Shown one piece after another: positions 10,041 to 20,987 of a stretch of 64,000 nt of DNA. How positions within the stretch are numbered: the stretch's first letter is position 1; each line of letters starts with the position of its first letter. The stretch comes from Tilletiopsis washingtonensis (Eukaryota > Basidiomycota > Exobasidiomycetes > Entylomatales): positions 290,859 through 354,858 of the forward strand of contig NW_020312002.1 in assembly GCF_003144115.1 (NCBI RefSeq), given 5' to 3'. A program made the translations under genes and the position numbers. Below the pieces are notes generated by a model. That model was not told the DNA's origin. It searched no databases and saw nothing but the letters and a program-made list of their open reading frames with translations.

Positions 10041-12123
10041 TCACGGCCGGTTGGCAATGCCGCGCACGAGCTCGGCCAAGATCCTTTCCTCCGTCTCTTG
10101 CCCCTCCGCTGCTCCATTCGCCGCTGTCTGGTGTTGCTGCGGCGGTGGCACGGGCGACGGCTGGCGGTCCAGCGCTGTAGGTCGCAGGCGGCTCTGTGAA
10201 GGAGCCCGACCCAGTCTCCGAGCTCGCAGCGAGTGGGAGAGCAGGAAGGCGATGTCGAGGGATTGCTCGTAGTTGAGGCGTGGGTCGCAGTGCGTCTAGG
10301 ACATCGTGTGAGCGCATTGTGGCATGCTGACAAGCTTGGCGGCTCACCATGTAGCGTCTGCTAAGGTCCTCTGCGCTCAGCTCCATGCTGCCTCCCACAC
10401 ATTCCGTCACGCTCTCTCCACGCGCGTCCACCTCGCCAGTGAGCTCAAGGTGGACGCCTCCCAGGCGCGAGCCTTCTTGAGCATGCACCGCCAGACTCTC
10501 AACCACTTCGGTGACGATGTCGCCGAACGCGCGCGTCTTGATAGATGCGTCGAGAGGCGAGGTACGCGTGTTGCCGTGCATTGGGTCACAGCACCAGATG
10601 ACGGAGTCAGCATGGGCAGAGGCGCGGACGGCACGGATGAGCGGTGGAAGCAGCGAAGGCGCCTGTGAGAATTGATCAGCCACTGCTTCAGTCGCGCATC
10701 CTTCAAGCACGCACCTTGCCAGCGCCGAAGCGGCAGATGAGCGTGCAGCGGCCGACCTCAGCCTTTGGGTCCAGCAGCGCAAGGAGCTCGACCAGCTCAG
10801 CCGGCTTCATGCTGGGCCCGACCTTGATGCCGATGGGGTTTGCCAGGCCACGGAAGTACTCGACGTGCGCGCCGTCCAACTGCCGCGTCCGGTCGCCGAG
10901 CCAGATCGTGTGCGCAGAGAGCGTGTAGTGCGCGCCGCTCGAGGCACCTTCGCTTGAGGAAGGGGACTCGGAGGTCTGGTACGAGGCGCCCGGCACGCCG
11001 GCTGCGCGCCGCGTCAAGGCCTCTTCGTACTCCAGCATGAGGCCCTCATGGCTAGCAGGTCGCAGCGTCAGTACGAGCCGCCTCATACTCAGGCGTACTG
11101 CGCCTCACCTGGTGAAGTAGTCGACGCTCTCGAGACTACCGCGCACGCCATCGGCGCGGTCTGCGCCAACGACCTTCATGAAGTGCAGCGCATCGCCCAG
11201 CGAGTCGACGACGCTGGAGAATTCGCGCTGCAGCGCTGGAGAGCGGACGTGGGCGAGCGACCAGGAGTGGGGCGCATGCAGGTCTGCGGAGCAAGTGTGA
11301 GCAGAGGCACAATGCGGGCAAAGCAGTGTAATCAGACGCACCGGCAATGCCACTGCCCAGCGCGCCGCGGATGTGGTTGAGCGTCGTGCTGGAGTGAAAG
11401 TACGCCAGCAGCAGTCGCTGTGGATCAGGCTGGCGCGCAGCTGGGTCGGCAGCAAAGGCATTGACGTTGTCGCCTCTGCGTAGCCTACGTCAGGGGCGCT
11501 GCACAGCCACGCTCTCCCGCCCGCACTCACCTGAACGTCAGCACCTCCTGCTCTCCCTCTGCCGTCTTGACCATCTCCGTCGCCTTGCTCCGCGGCTTGG
11601 CATACTGTCCAGCGATGCGGCCGACGCGCACGACGGGCAGACGCGCGCCCCAGATGAGCACGAGCGACATGAGCAGGCTCAGCTTGAGCTTGGCGTCGAT
11701 CTTGCGTGGCTCGCAGTCGCTGAAGAGCTCGGCACAGTCACCGGACTGCAGCAGAAAGGCCTAGAGAAGCATGGTCAGAACTGCAGCAGGCCATTGCTCG
11801 AAGGCCCAATCGAGCAGCGGTGCGGTAGATCTCCGGCCTGTCACGCTGCAAGACGTGCGACCAGCACGGTCGCTGTCTTGTACATCTCTCGTTCGCGTCG
11901 TCTGATATTCACGACTCACCTTTCCCTGCGCAACATCCGCCAGCTGCTTCCTCAGCCGGTCCACCTCATTCGGCGTCACGAGCCCCGGCAGCACAGCCAG
12001 GCGCTGCGTGACAGCCTCGAGCGCCGCTGCGTCCGGATAGGCCACATCCTGCGCCACGGGGCGCGTGCGCCACGAGGACGGCGTCCAGCTGCTGGTGGAA
12101 GCGGACGGTGCGAAGGCGGCCAT
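10041..12123 (-). CDS. Class II 3-deoxy-D-arabino-heptulosonate-7-phosphate synthase
   Basis: First enzyme of the shikimate pathway: condenses phosphoenolpyruvate with erythrose 4-phosphate. Seven exons on the minus strand: 11920-12123, 11531-11760, 11342-11475, 11109-11283, 10715-11051, 10348-10662, 10041-10295, giving 549 residues. Family blocks are clear: the N-terminal WTPSSWR segment, LRKQLADVAQGK, LLQSGDCAELF, RVGRIAGQYAKPRS, GDNVNAF, the SHEGLMLEYE block, ANPIGIKVGPSM, WCCDPMHGNT and THCDPRLN. This is the plant/microbial class II (AroA-II) type, not the class I ARO3/ARO4 type of Saccharomyces. It is longer than typical because of a Ser-rich insertion after the SHEGLMLEYE block and a Gln/Pro-rich C-terminal extension of about 60 residues. 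I see no transit peptide. Splice signals are canonical throughout. Confidence 0.93.
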
Positions 12124-12497
12124 GATGCCGGTGCGGGGTGTGAGGGGTGGGAAGAAAGCCGTGCGGCGCGGCACGGCGCGGGGAAGAAGCCGCTGAGCGC
12201 CTGACTCGGCCGGCAAACGCGCCGCGGCCGCCGCGCCGCCAGCTCCGCCACGCCGCACCCCTCCGAGCCCCTCCAGACGTGCACAGCACTGCCAGCTGCT
12301 CTCGCACACACGTTCAGTAGCAGCTCTCATCTTCCGGCTCGCAGCTATCTATGTATTCGGTGGCTAACGCGTGACGGATCACCCTGTGTGCTTCTACATT
12401 CGGTCGCGCGTCGTTTGCGGCGACTCATGCCTCTGCTCGCGCCGAGAAGGACGCAGAGGCAGCGTCTACTTGAGCTTGATGCCCACGACGTCGTTCC
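12124..12497. other. Short intergenic region between tandem minus-strand genes
   Basis: 374 nt between the amylase stop and the DAHP synthase start. It holds the DAHP synthase promoter/leader and the amylase 3' UTR. No ORF, RNA gene or repeat stands out. Confidence 0.5.
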
Positions 12498-14948
12498 CTA
12501 CTTGAACTCATCGATGCCGCGCGCTTCCGACCATGCGTAGATCGACACACTGGAGGGGTGGCAGACGAACTCTGCGCGCGTCAAGGCTTGTCAGCACGCG
12601 AAGGACCTCTCCTCGCAGCTCAGCAAGTCCACTCACCGGCCCAGCCGTCCTCGCCAATCTCAATCTCGCCCTGGTGCCAGCCCAGCACGTCGATGTACTT
12701 CTTGCCGGCGTGCTCCTTGCCGACCTCCATGCGCTTCTTGCCCTCGGCCTCTCCAATGCACATGACGACGGCGCAGCCTTCGAGGCGCTCTTCGCCTTGT
12801 CCTTCACCCGTACGCACCCACCCGACTGCCTGGGGGTGATCCCAGTAGTCCCTCGTGTCTCCGAAGCCCCAGAGCTTGCGAGCGCGGATGAACTTGTCGA
12901 GGCTAGACATCGGAGGCACCGAGGGCTGCTCGTCGTTCTCGGCGTGGCAGCCGTCGAGGTCGCCCAGGAAGACGCACGGGTAGCCGGCCTCGCGAAGCAG
13001 GATCATGGCGTAGGCGAGCGGCTTGAAGGACGCCGCGACGGGGCTGGCAAGCGACTAGGAGCAAGGCTTCGTCAGGACGACGACGACGAACGCAACAGCT
13101 GGACTCTCACCTGGCCGGCCTGAGTGTCGTGGTTCTCCACGAGCGTGACGGCGTCGATGGGCTGAGCCTGCACGAGCGTGCCGTCCCAGATCTTGCGCAG
13201 GTCGTAGTCCTTGCCCGCATTGCCAGCCTCTGCAAAGTTGTAGTGCAGGGGGCAGTCGAAGAGGCTAAATTGTTGCTCGAAGGCAAATTTGTTGATGTAG
13301 TCGGTGCACGTCTTGACATCATCCTCTGCAGGACGTCGATGGTCAGCAGCAGCATCACAGGGCTCCACAGGACGCTGGCCAGAGACTCCATAGCTCCCCC
13401 ACGCAGAAGAACCTTGATCAGGGACGCTGTGAGCACGCTGGAAGGGACGAGGAAGGAGGTCGGCGCTCACAGGGGTCCCTCGCTCTCGTCGACGTCCGGC
13501 TTGCCCTGTTCCTTGCGGAGGAGACGGTGCTCGTCGCGCATGACCTTGACGAACTCGGCGAGGAAGTCGCGGCTCATGTGCTTGACAGCATCGAAGCGCA
13601 TGCCCGTGATGGGGAAGGTGCGGACCACTGAGGGAGCGGAACGCATGAGCATGACGCGTCCCGCACACCTCCGCGCGCCGCCGCCGATGACGGCGACAAC
13701 GGCGACGACTCACGCCACTTTGCGTAGCGGAAGAACTCCTCGCTGCAGGGCAGAGGCTTGTGAGTACGAGTCGGTGGCTGCACGCAACAGGGTAGACACG
13801 CACCGCACGTCGGGGTGCGCATGGTCGATGTCCGAAGCCACTTTGCGATTATGCCTGTCAGTCTCCTGCCTCTCTCTCTCTCTCATTGATGGCAGTGCTC
13901 ACTGAGGTAGTCGAACGAGCCTTAAAGAGCGAGGGTCAAGCGAGAGTAAGCAGAGAGGCGCTGGCAAGCGCAGAAGGCAGGGGGGGACGCGTCCTCACCC
14001 TTCTCGCTGTCCGTGTCCGGCGCCCACGTCTTTCCCTCTCCCAGGATGCGGAAAATGGCGTTTGTTCCCGTCTTCTGGTCAAAGTCCACCCCTGTAAAGT
14101 GGTTGCTACCAAGGAGTTGGCATCAGTAGAGGTGGGAATCTCGGGAAAAGGTGCGAAGACTCACAAGTTCCACTGGAACTCGCTGTACTTGCCCTTGCGG
14201 CCGGGAAACGTGAACTTGGTCCAGCCCTCGATGTCGCGCGGCTCTCCAATGTCCCTGTACAAGAGTGTCAGGGCACAGCGCCATGAACAGGAGGAGTTCG
14301 AGGAGGAGAGAGTGGGAGGGCACGCGACTCACTTGTTGCGGTCTTCCTGGTCGACCATGATGGCCTTGAACGTCTCCGCCTCCTCGGCGCCGTCCTTGTG
14401 GTTGTAGACGCCGTCGAGCATCACAACAATGCCGTTCTTCTTGAGCGCAGCCATGCACTCCTCGAGCTCCTCGCGCGTACCGTACTGCGCGTCCAAGACA
14501 CACCTCCTCAGCGCGCCGCGCCGCAAGTGCCGACCTCCTCACTCACCTTGGTGCGCTCCTCAGCCTCTGGGGTGCGCTTGAACTCGCCCATGTCCCACAG
14601 GTCGTACATGTCGTAGCCCGTGCTCTCCTGTCCCGCGCCCTTGGTCGCCGGCGGCAGCCAGCAGGCCGTGATGCCCATGTCCGCGAAGCGCTCGGCGTTG
14701 TCACGCAGCCACTTCCAGTGGTTGCCACCGCCTGGTGTGTTCCACTCGTACGCCTGCAGTAGAACTTGTAGAGAGATCAGCTTCACTTCGCCGGACGCAG
14801 AGCATGGCTACGTACCGGGTGCCTTCTTGGACTGCGGCGCGATTAGAGGGGCGCGTCAGAAGGAGTACGAGCGGCGCGCGCATCGGCGAGCTTGCTCCGC
14901 ATGACGCACAGGCTCTTCGTGCCGGTTGGCAGCAGCGGAGCGAGACAT
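12498..14948 (-). CDS. Cytosolic-type alpha-amylase, GH13
   Basis: Hydrolyses internal alpha-1,4-glucosidic bonds. Fourteen exons: 14910-14948, 14816-14831, 14547-14764, 14333-14484, 14165-14254, 13999-14105, 13903-13920, 13804-13840, 13714-13742, 13471-13627, 13387-13412, 13111-13325, 12637-13054, 12498-12571, giving 531 residues. Conserved GH13 regions are present: [19 protein letters not shown] (nucleophile Asp248), III CVGELW (acid/base Glu294), IV VENHDTQ (Asp363), plus [11 protein letters not shown]. There is no signal peptide, so it fits the intracellular fungal relatives of bacterial liquefying amylases (GH13_5). Several exons are tiny (16, 18, 26, 29 and 37 nt) and were placed by family conservation and phase. 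The 26-nt exon carrying the catalytic Glu uses a weak GTCTCT donor. The first exon (13 residues) is the least certain part. Confidence 0.9.
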
Positions 14949-16175
14949 GGTTGCGTGTGTGTCTGGGGTCGAGAGAGGTGTGTGTTGGTGGAAAGAGCAA
15001 GAGGGACAAGTGATGAAGCGCCGCGGCGGCGAGAGCGCTCGGTGCCGCGCGCGCCGCGCTGTCGCCTCGACAGACAGGAGGCGGGCCGCCCGAGCCCTCG
15101 CACCGCCAGCAGCGCACGGGCTCTTTCGACGGACAGCCCCGATACGCTCCGCGCTGCTTCGCTGGCATCAAGGTTGGCCAGGCAGCGCTAGAACCGCAGT
15201 GTGGCTGAGTGCCGAGGCCCGTTCAGTTCGTCGGCCATATCTCTCTCTGAACCCTTGAAGGCGCGAGGCATGTCTTCTGGCCCGCTTCTTCGCTTCATGC
15301 TTCGTCTCGACGGCTCGGCGCACGTTGGCAGCGCAGCTGCACCTCTCGCGCATCTGATCGTCACGCTGCAGGGATCTGCAGCCAAGCGTGAAGGCACAGC
15401 CGCCGTCGCCGAGCCCCGTCGAGCAAGCCACACCGCGGAGTGCGGAGGCACGCGGAGGCCCCTCCGAGATCAGGCCCCGATGCTTGGAGGTCACGTGCAC
15501 TGACCCATGCCTCCACCCAGCCCACCGAGACTTGACGCCCGCTCTCGCAACGCACAAGTAGCGACGCATCTCCGGCTCTCATCCATTCATTTGTCTGCCA
15601 TCTGGCGAGCGTGCCTCGGTCAAGATGCTCTCAAGCGTTCAGCGACGCACAATCTTGCTTCTAAACGCGCCGAAACGCCGCGCGCAGGCGAGCTCCTCGT
15701 GCTGTGCATCTCAAGTCGACTGCCCAGCTTTCAGCGTCTGTCTCCTTGGCCGTTGGCCAGCCTCTGCAGACTTCCTTCATGATTCCTCTTGATTTACTTG
15801 TACGGCTCGCTCGCTCGAGCACGGGAGCTCGTGCTGCTCTTGCGCTGTCAGAGCGCAGGCAGAGGCCCGGCATCTGCACTCGCCAGCCCGGAGAGATCAA
15901 TGTCTGGCTCCTTCTCGGGACTCTGGGATGGCGCTCCTCGGCAGGGTACTCTCATATTGCCACGCACAGCCTTGCGGAGTTCGCGCTGCCGATCGACCAC
16001 CCGCTTGGCCCATGTGCCTCGCTCGCGCAAGCCCAGAGGCATCACCCTGCTGGCCTTACCGTTTCTGGCTCGAGCGAGCGAGGCTCACCTGCTGTTCCGC
16101 CTTCTCCAGCGTCGACATGTCGCATCCTTCCCACTCACATCCCTGCGCAGCACAATCAAGAGCAGAGATGACCTA
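14949..16175. other. Intergenic region upstream of the amylase gene
   Basis: 1.2 kb between the amylase start and the Med18-like stop, both on the minus strand. It should hold the amylase promoter. A CACGTG E-box lies at 15492-15497. Frames on both strands are short or compositionally random. No RNA gene seen. Confidence 0.45.
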
Positions 16176-17403
16176 TCATTCATCTCTCACAAACACACAA
16201 ACACCCGCACACCTCCTGGCCAGCCCTTCTAGCTCCCGCATGCCCGAGTCCAGAACCGCTGCAGTCGCAGTAGCTGCGCCCGTCGCTGCCGTTGCGCCAG
16301 CCGGCGTAGGCGTCGCTGTCCCTGCATTGCCAGTCGCGGCAGCAGCTACGGAGTGCAGGACTCGAGCATGCACGATCAGAGTGTTGGGCGCTGGTGAGGG
16401 GAGAGAGAGGTCTTCGTGCTGCTCGAGCCGAGTCGTATCAGTGTGGGGAACCGCAAAGGATCAAGATTGTACGCACGTAGAGTCGATAGACGCAAACTTC
16501 GAACCGCCCTTTCGCGCCGTCGTCTCGAAGCAGGAAGCGCAGACCGTGTCGCCGATAGGTGTGCAATGGCCTGTGATGCGCGAGGAGGGCGTATCAGCAA
16601 GTCGTTCAACTCAGCTCATGTCGACCTTGCCGACCTGCGGGCCTCTGCTGCTCCCGCTTCGCTCAGCCTTTCTTCGATCCAACGACTCACCGCCAGCCGA
16701 GCGCAAACAATGCCTCAGTCGAATGCTCCTTCGCCTCTTGTTCCCGCGTCTCATGCCTCTCTTTCCTCGATGCCTCGACCCCAAAAGCATCGCTCGTCCC
16801 TTCCTTCTCCCACGCGGCCCAATCTCCGTCCTCGTCTTCCAGCGCCGCAGCATCAGAAGCAGATAGAAGGGTCACGTTCGTCGTCTGCCGAATCGTCACT
16901 GCGGCGCGCGCGTCGGCGCCGCCGAAGCCGGCACTGCTGTTGCTTGAGGAAGCGGATGTGGAGGTCGAGGCAGAAGGTCCAGCGCCTTGGCGTGCAGGAA
17001 GTGGCAGAGAAGGAAGTTGCAGAGTACTGGCGTGCGAGAGAACAGTGATGAGTACGCCTGAAGGGACGAGCATGGCCTGCGCTCTCGCCGGTGTTCCTCG
17101 CGATATCGAGCAGGCTGGCTCCTGCGCCCGCAGTGCGAGCTCAAGCGCGACTCACCATTCTCCGTCCTCCTCACACACCTCCAGCCTCTCCATCCTCGCT
17201 CTCCGCGTCCTGCTCCATCTCGCATCGCCCTCCTCGACCTCGCGCGTAGCCTCATCGTCCAGTCTCGTGGCGACGCAGATGCGCTGTGCGAAGGCGCGTG
17301 GGGCGCGAGAGGAGAGCGAGCTGGCGGCCAGGAGCAGCGGCAGGAGAGATGGAAGCGAGAAGAACGGGAGCGAGGAGATCATCGACAGCTGATGTGATGA
17401 CAT
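16176..17403 (-). CDS. Probable Mediator complex subunit 18 (Med18)
   Basis: Four exons on the minus strand: 17179-17403, 16691-17076, 16473-16570, 16176-16390, giving 307 residues with closed phases. The start at 17403 gives an N-terminus reading SSHQLSMISSLPFFSLPSLL, a helix-rich opening like that of Med18. Exon 3 encodes GLRFLLRDDGAKGRFEVCVY, which fits the Med18 beta-barrel core, and the end (MRELEGLARRCAGVCVFVRD) fits the family's last strand. A Ser-rich low-complexity segment sits between. Med18 belongs to the Mediator head module with Med8 and Med20 in RNA polymerase II initiation. Identification rests on fold-like motifs rather than a long conserved run, so it is moderate. Exon 1 uses donor GTGTGT and exon 3 donor GTACAA; both were chosen by phase. 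It is divergent from the RNase H2B gene. Confidence 0.55.
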
Positions 17404-17595
17404 GATTGCTGTGTGTCGAGGAGACGAGGAGGCGGAGATGGTGGAGGTGAGAAGGAGAGCAGCGAGGCAAGAGCTTAGCGCGGCCGTTGCTCCACGCTCG
17501 GCACTCGGCCAACGCGCCGTGCCGCGAAGGCTTCACGCGTCGAGCCTCTTCGCGTTCCCCACGTCCGTCCTTCCCACCTCCATCTCCCAGCTATC
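17404..17595. promoter_or_regulatory. Compact divergent promoter, Med18-like / RNase H2B
   Basis: Only 192 nt separate the two start codons, so both genes must draw their core promoters from this piece. It is CT-rich toward the RNase H2B start. No TATA-like element is evident. Confidence 0.5.
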
Positions 17596-18638
17596 ATGTC
17601 GCGCCGCATCCTCCTCGCCGCACCTCCGCTGTGCGAGCTGGCAGAAGCAGGCTCATCGCATGCCACCTTTCTGCTGCTGCCGCACCCGCGACACTCGCAG
17701 CCAGCCTACTACCTGCCGCACCCTGCCGCACCCGGCACGCCGCAGCTGCTCGAGCTGCTCAAGATCGCACCCAGCAGCGGCGCGCGCAGCTGGTTCCTCA
17801 CGCCCGACGAGGAGGCTGAGACGCCTGCAACGGCATTGCTGGGCGAGGGAGAGGTGGTGCGCGGTGCGTGTAGCCGTCGCGGTGCTGCGCCGCGGCGTGG
17901 CTGACTTGCTCTTGTCCAGACGGCGCACTGCATCTGCTTGCGCCCATCGACCCACTCTTCCTCCTGCTGCCCATTCTCTCAACATTACAGCCCGTGAGCA
18001 CCTCTTCGGCTCTCTCGTGCTGTCAGGCCACTGACCCGCGCTGCAGTGGAGCGAGCTGCCCTACCTGCCGCCAGACGATCTCTTCGAGCGCTGTGCCTCT
18101 CTCTGCGGCGCCGAGCTGGCACGGCAGCACAACGCCTCGATGAAGGAGGCCTCGGCACGACAGAAAGACAAGTCGCGGCAGATGGACGTCGAGCTGGTGG
18201 ATGAGGACACGGAGTGGGAGGACGTGGGCCGCTTCGGAGCGCTTGACTTCGTGCAGCGACGGCTGATGGACTTGTGTGATCGGCTCGGTACGTGCAGCAG
18301 AGGCAGCCGTCTCCGCCGAAAGACTGACTCCACCTTCGCCAGACGTCTCTCCTACCCTGACGACAGTGCGGCCCAGCAAGGCGCGCACAATAGCCGCACT
18401 CGAAGTCAAGCTCTCCTACCTCTCCTCGGCTGCCACCTTCGACGCCGCACCCACAACGCTGGGGCGACAGCTCGCACGCGCTCTCGACGCCGACGCAACG
18501 GACGAGGAGCGTGCGGCGGCGCGACGACGCATCGCCAGCGATACGCTTGGCGACCATGTCTGCGAGAGCTGGCTTGCTGAGCTGGCAGCACACACTGAGG
18601 GCGCGGGACAGAAGGAGGCAGAAGCGGCGCAATCATAG
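17596..18638 (+). CDS. Ribonuclease H2 subunit B
   Basis: Non-catalytic B subunit of the heterotrimeric RNase H2, which removes ribonucleotides from genomic DNA and degrades RNA in RNA-DNA hybrids in the nucleus. Four exons: 17596-17863, 17920-17993, 18047-18287, 18343-18638, giving 292 residues. Family signals are the N-terminal barrel strands (FLLLPHP, SWFLTPDEE), the hallmark DGALHLLAPIDPLFLLLPIL spanning the first intron, and the following LPPDDLF helix. The C-terminal helical part has LEVKLSYLSSA and GDHVCESWLAEL. Length is typical for fungal Rnh202. Introns are 53-56 nt with standard borders. Its 192-bp upstream region is shared with the Med18-like gene. Stop at 18636-18638. Confidence 0.88.
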
Positions 18639-18764
18639 CGTGCGTTGTCGCTCGAGCGGTGTGCGGTCCAATGGGTATGTGACAGGTAGTGTGGTGTACA
18701 GATAGGAGTCGCTGGAGACAGGTAGTAGGGTCCGCAGGCGAATAAGGGAGCGTCGGCTGGGCCA

Positions 18765-20630
18765 TCAGAAGTCGTCCTCGTGCAGGCCTAGACGCGTGCG
18801 GCTGGGCCGCATGCTGTCCGGCTCGTCGTCGGTGAACTTCCAGCCGGTGCAGTCTGAGCAAGTGGAGCGGGTCAGCCACTTGCGCGTCTACGTCTAGACT
18901 GCTCTACGCACCGGTGCATTTCTTCTCGCTAATCGTCTTGGGCACCGCCTTGAGCTTCTCCAGCTCATCGTCCAGAATCGGCGGCGGATTCTTGTCCTTC
19001 TGGCGCCCGCGCACCAGCTCGTCCCAGTCGGTGGCGAAGAGATCGTCGATGAGATTGGCGATGCGATGCGTCAGGATGTTGGAGCTCCAGCCGAGCAGAC
19101 GCGTCGTGTCGTAGAGGACCGTGCGGCCCGTGTGGCAGCGCGACTCCATTGCGAAGCCGGCCGTGGCGCACCACGAGGCTGCACCGACGCATTCGCCCAC
19201 TGCAGAACGCCGTCAGTCGGTGCTGCAGGGCCAGGAAACGGAGGCGACGTACTGGGGATGGGGTCGCCGCTGTGGTACACGTTGGTGATGTGCTCCGACG
19301 ACGCGTGCTTGCTCAGCATGGGCAGGTGCAGACGCTGCGCCGCCATGCGCTCAGCCGGCGCCTCGAACGTCACGACGGGCACGCCAAACGTGTGACCGAG
19401 CAGCGAGGCAATGGCGCCGCCGAGCGAGTGACCGGTGATCTGTGAGCATGAGCGGGCGATAAGCATGTAGCAAGTGCCACGGCGCTACACTCGACGCACC
19501 CAGATGTCTGCGTCCGGGAACGCATACGACACGTTGTTGAAGAGATCGGTCGCGGCGGGGTAGTAGAGGGACTTCTGCACGAGCGCGGTGCTGAGGCACG
19601 GCTTGGAGCACGTCGGCGCCTTGGGGTCGGCGCCCCACGCCACCTGCGCACGCTTGCGCGCCGCCGATGCGCCCCAGGGCCCGTCGGTCGGCTCCGGCAC
19701 GTCCGTCGTGTGCGACGGCGGCGGGTCCGACGAGCCGAAGCAGTCGCAGACGGAGCGCCATGTCCAGCCGACGTGCGCGCAGCAGCACGAGAAGAGCAGG
19801 TTGTCCTGTGAGATGCCGGCGTGAGCTCCGAGCCAGGGACACAGCAGACGCTGCGCTCCAGCCTTGCACTCGACCACGTTCGCTGCCATGCCCCCCTCTC
19901 TCCCCTGCCCCCCGCTCCTCCGGCCACTCACATTGACCTTGTCGCGCTTGGCCGTGTCGCCGCCGCCGGGCAGCACGCTGGCGCTGGTGCCCTTGATGGC
20001 GAGCACGACGATGTCCTTGCCGTGCGGGTCCGCCTTGGGGTCGATGAAGACGTGTCCGCGCATGCCGTCGTCGGCCCAGCCGAAGCTCTGGCTGATGTTC
20101 CAGCCGGCGTCGGGCACCCAGCCGCCGTGCGGCAGACTCGTGTCGTTGGGCGCGTAGTAGGCAATCTCGGCCATGCGCGCCAGCGTGCGCAGCGTGTGCC
20201 GGTCGCTGATGTTGGGGTGCGGCATCGAGAGCGTCTCCCACTCAAGCTCGGGCACGTGGGCTGCAGCGGCCAGGCGCGCGGCCGTGTGGGCGCGGGCGTT
20301 GCGCGGGCGCGTAATGTCGGCGCGGTAGGAGCGCAGCGTCAGCGGCTCGGGGCGCTGCGGCAGCGCGGCGAGTGCGGCGAGCGGCGCGGCCGAGGCGTTG
20401 AAGGAGGCGGAGCGGCGGCCGCCGAGCTCGTGGACGTGCGACGAGGCGAGGGTGAAGGTGTGCACGGCGGCGCCGCTGTGGCGCGCCGGCTGAGCAGTGC
20501 GCAGCGGCCAGAGGGCGGCGAGGCGCGGGGCCGCGGCGGGCTGGTGCGCCAGCAGGCCGACGCCGAGCAGCAGCAGCACGAGCGGCGCGACGAGGAGCGC
20601 GAGGCCGAGACGGGCGTGGGTGCGCGCCAT
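18765..20630 (-). CDS. ATG15: Autophagy-related lipase Atg15
   Basis: Class 3 lipase that breaks down autophagic and MVB vesicle membranes inside the vacuole. Five exons: 19932-20630, 19500-19805, 19253-19439, 18912-19199, 18765-18853, giving 522 residues. An N-terminal type II signal anchor lies at about residues 8-26 (LGLALLVAPLVLLLLGVGLL). The lipase box GHSLGG at 338-343 places the nucleophile at Ser340, split from the rest of the fold by an intron just before it. Other Atg15 marks are AYYAPNDTS, CDCFGSSD, YHSGDPIP, AMESRCHTG and the C-terminal Cys-containing DCTGWKFTDDEPDS. Several Asn-X-Ser/Thr sites fit a lumenal domain. Length and order of blocks match fungal Atg15. It is divergent from the DNA glycosylase gene and convergent with RNase H2B. 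Confidence 0.92.
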
Positions 20631-20987
20631 GGTGGGTGCAGGTGGGTGGTGGAGGAGCTGAGCATGGCCCGGCGCAGCGCGCAGCACGCTGCGTGGGCCC
20701 TGACGTGAGGCCAGGGGAGCGCACGAGGCGGGTGCGCCGCTGTTCCCACGCTCTCCAGCAGTCACCCGCCCGCCCGCATCTCGCAGCCGCGCCGCTGACC
20801 AAACGCGCAGCATGACGTCGAGGCGTTGCCGCACCGCGCCGCCGGCCGCTGCTGCTGCTCCTCCCTGCTTCTCGACAACCACCACAAGCAACACACGCAG
20901 CTGCACACGCACCCACGCATCCGCAGCACCACCATATTCCGCCTCACGCCGCTCCGCCCCGCGCTCCAGGCCGTCGCCGCTGCCGCC
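20631..20987. promoter_or_regulatory. Divergent promoter, ATG15 / DNA glycosylase
   Basis: 357 nt between the two start codons. In each gene's sense strand the last part before the ATG is rich in C with CACC/CCACC words. I see no distinct operator. A short upstream frame in phase with the glycosylase begins at 20826, but that ATG is less well placed than the one at 20988. Confidence 0.4.

Noticed and set aside
13870-13884. CT dinucleotide run
   Set aside because: A short simple repeat inside an amylase intron; it looks like an ordinary polypurine/polypyrimidine tract with no further significance.
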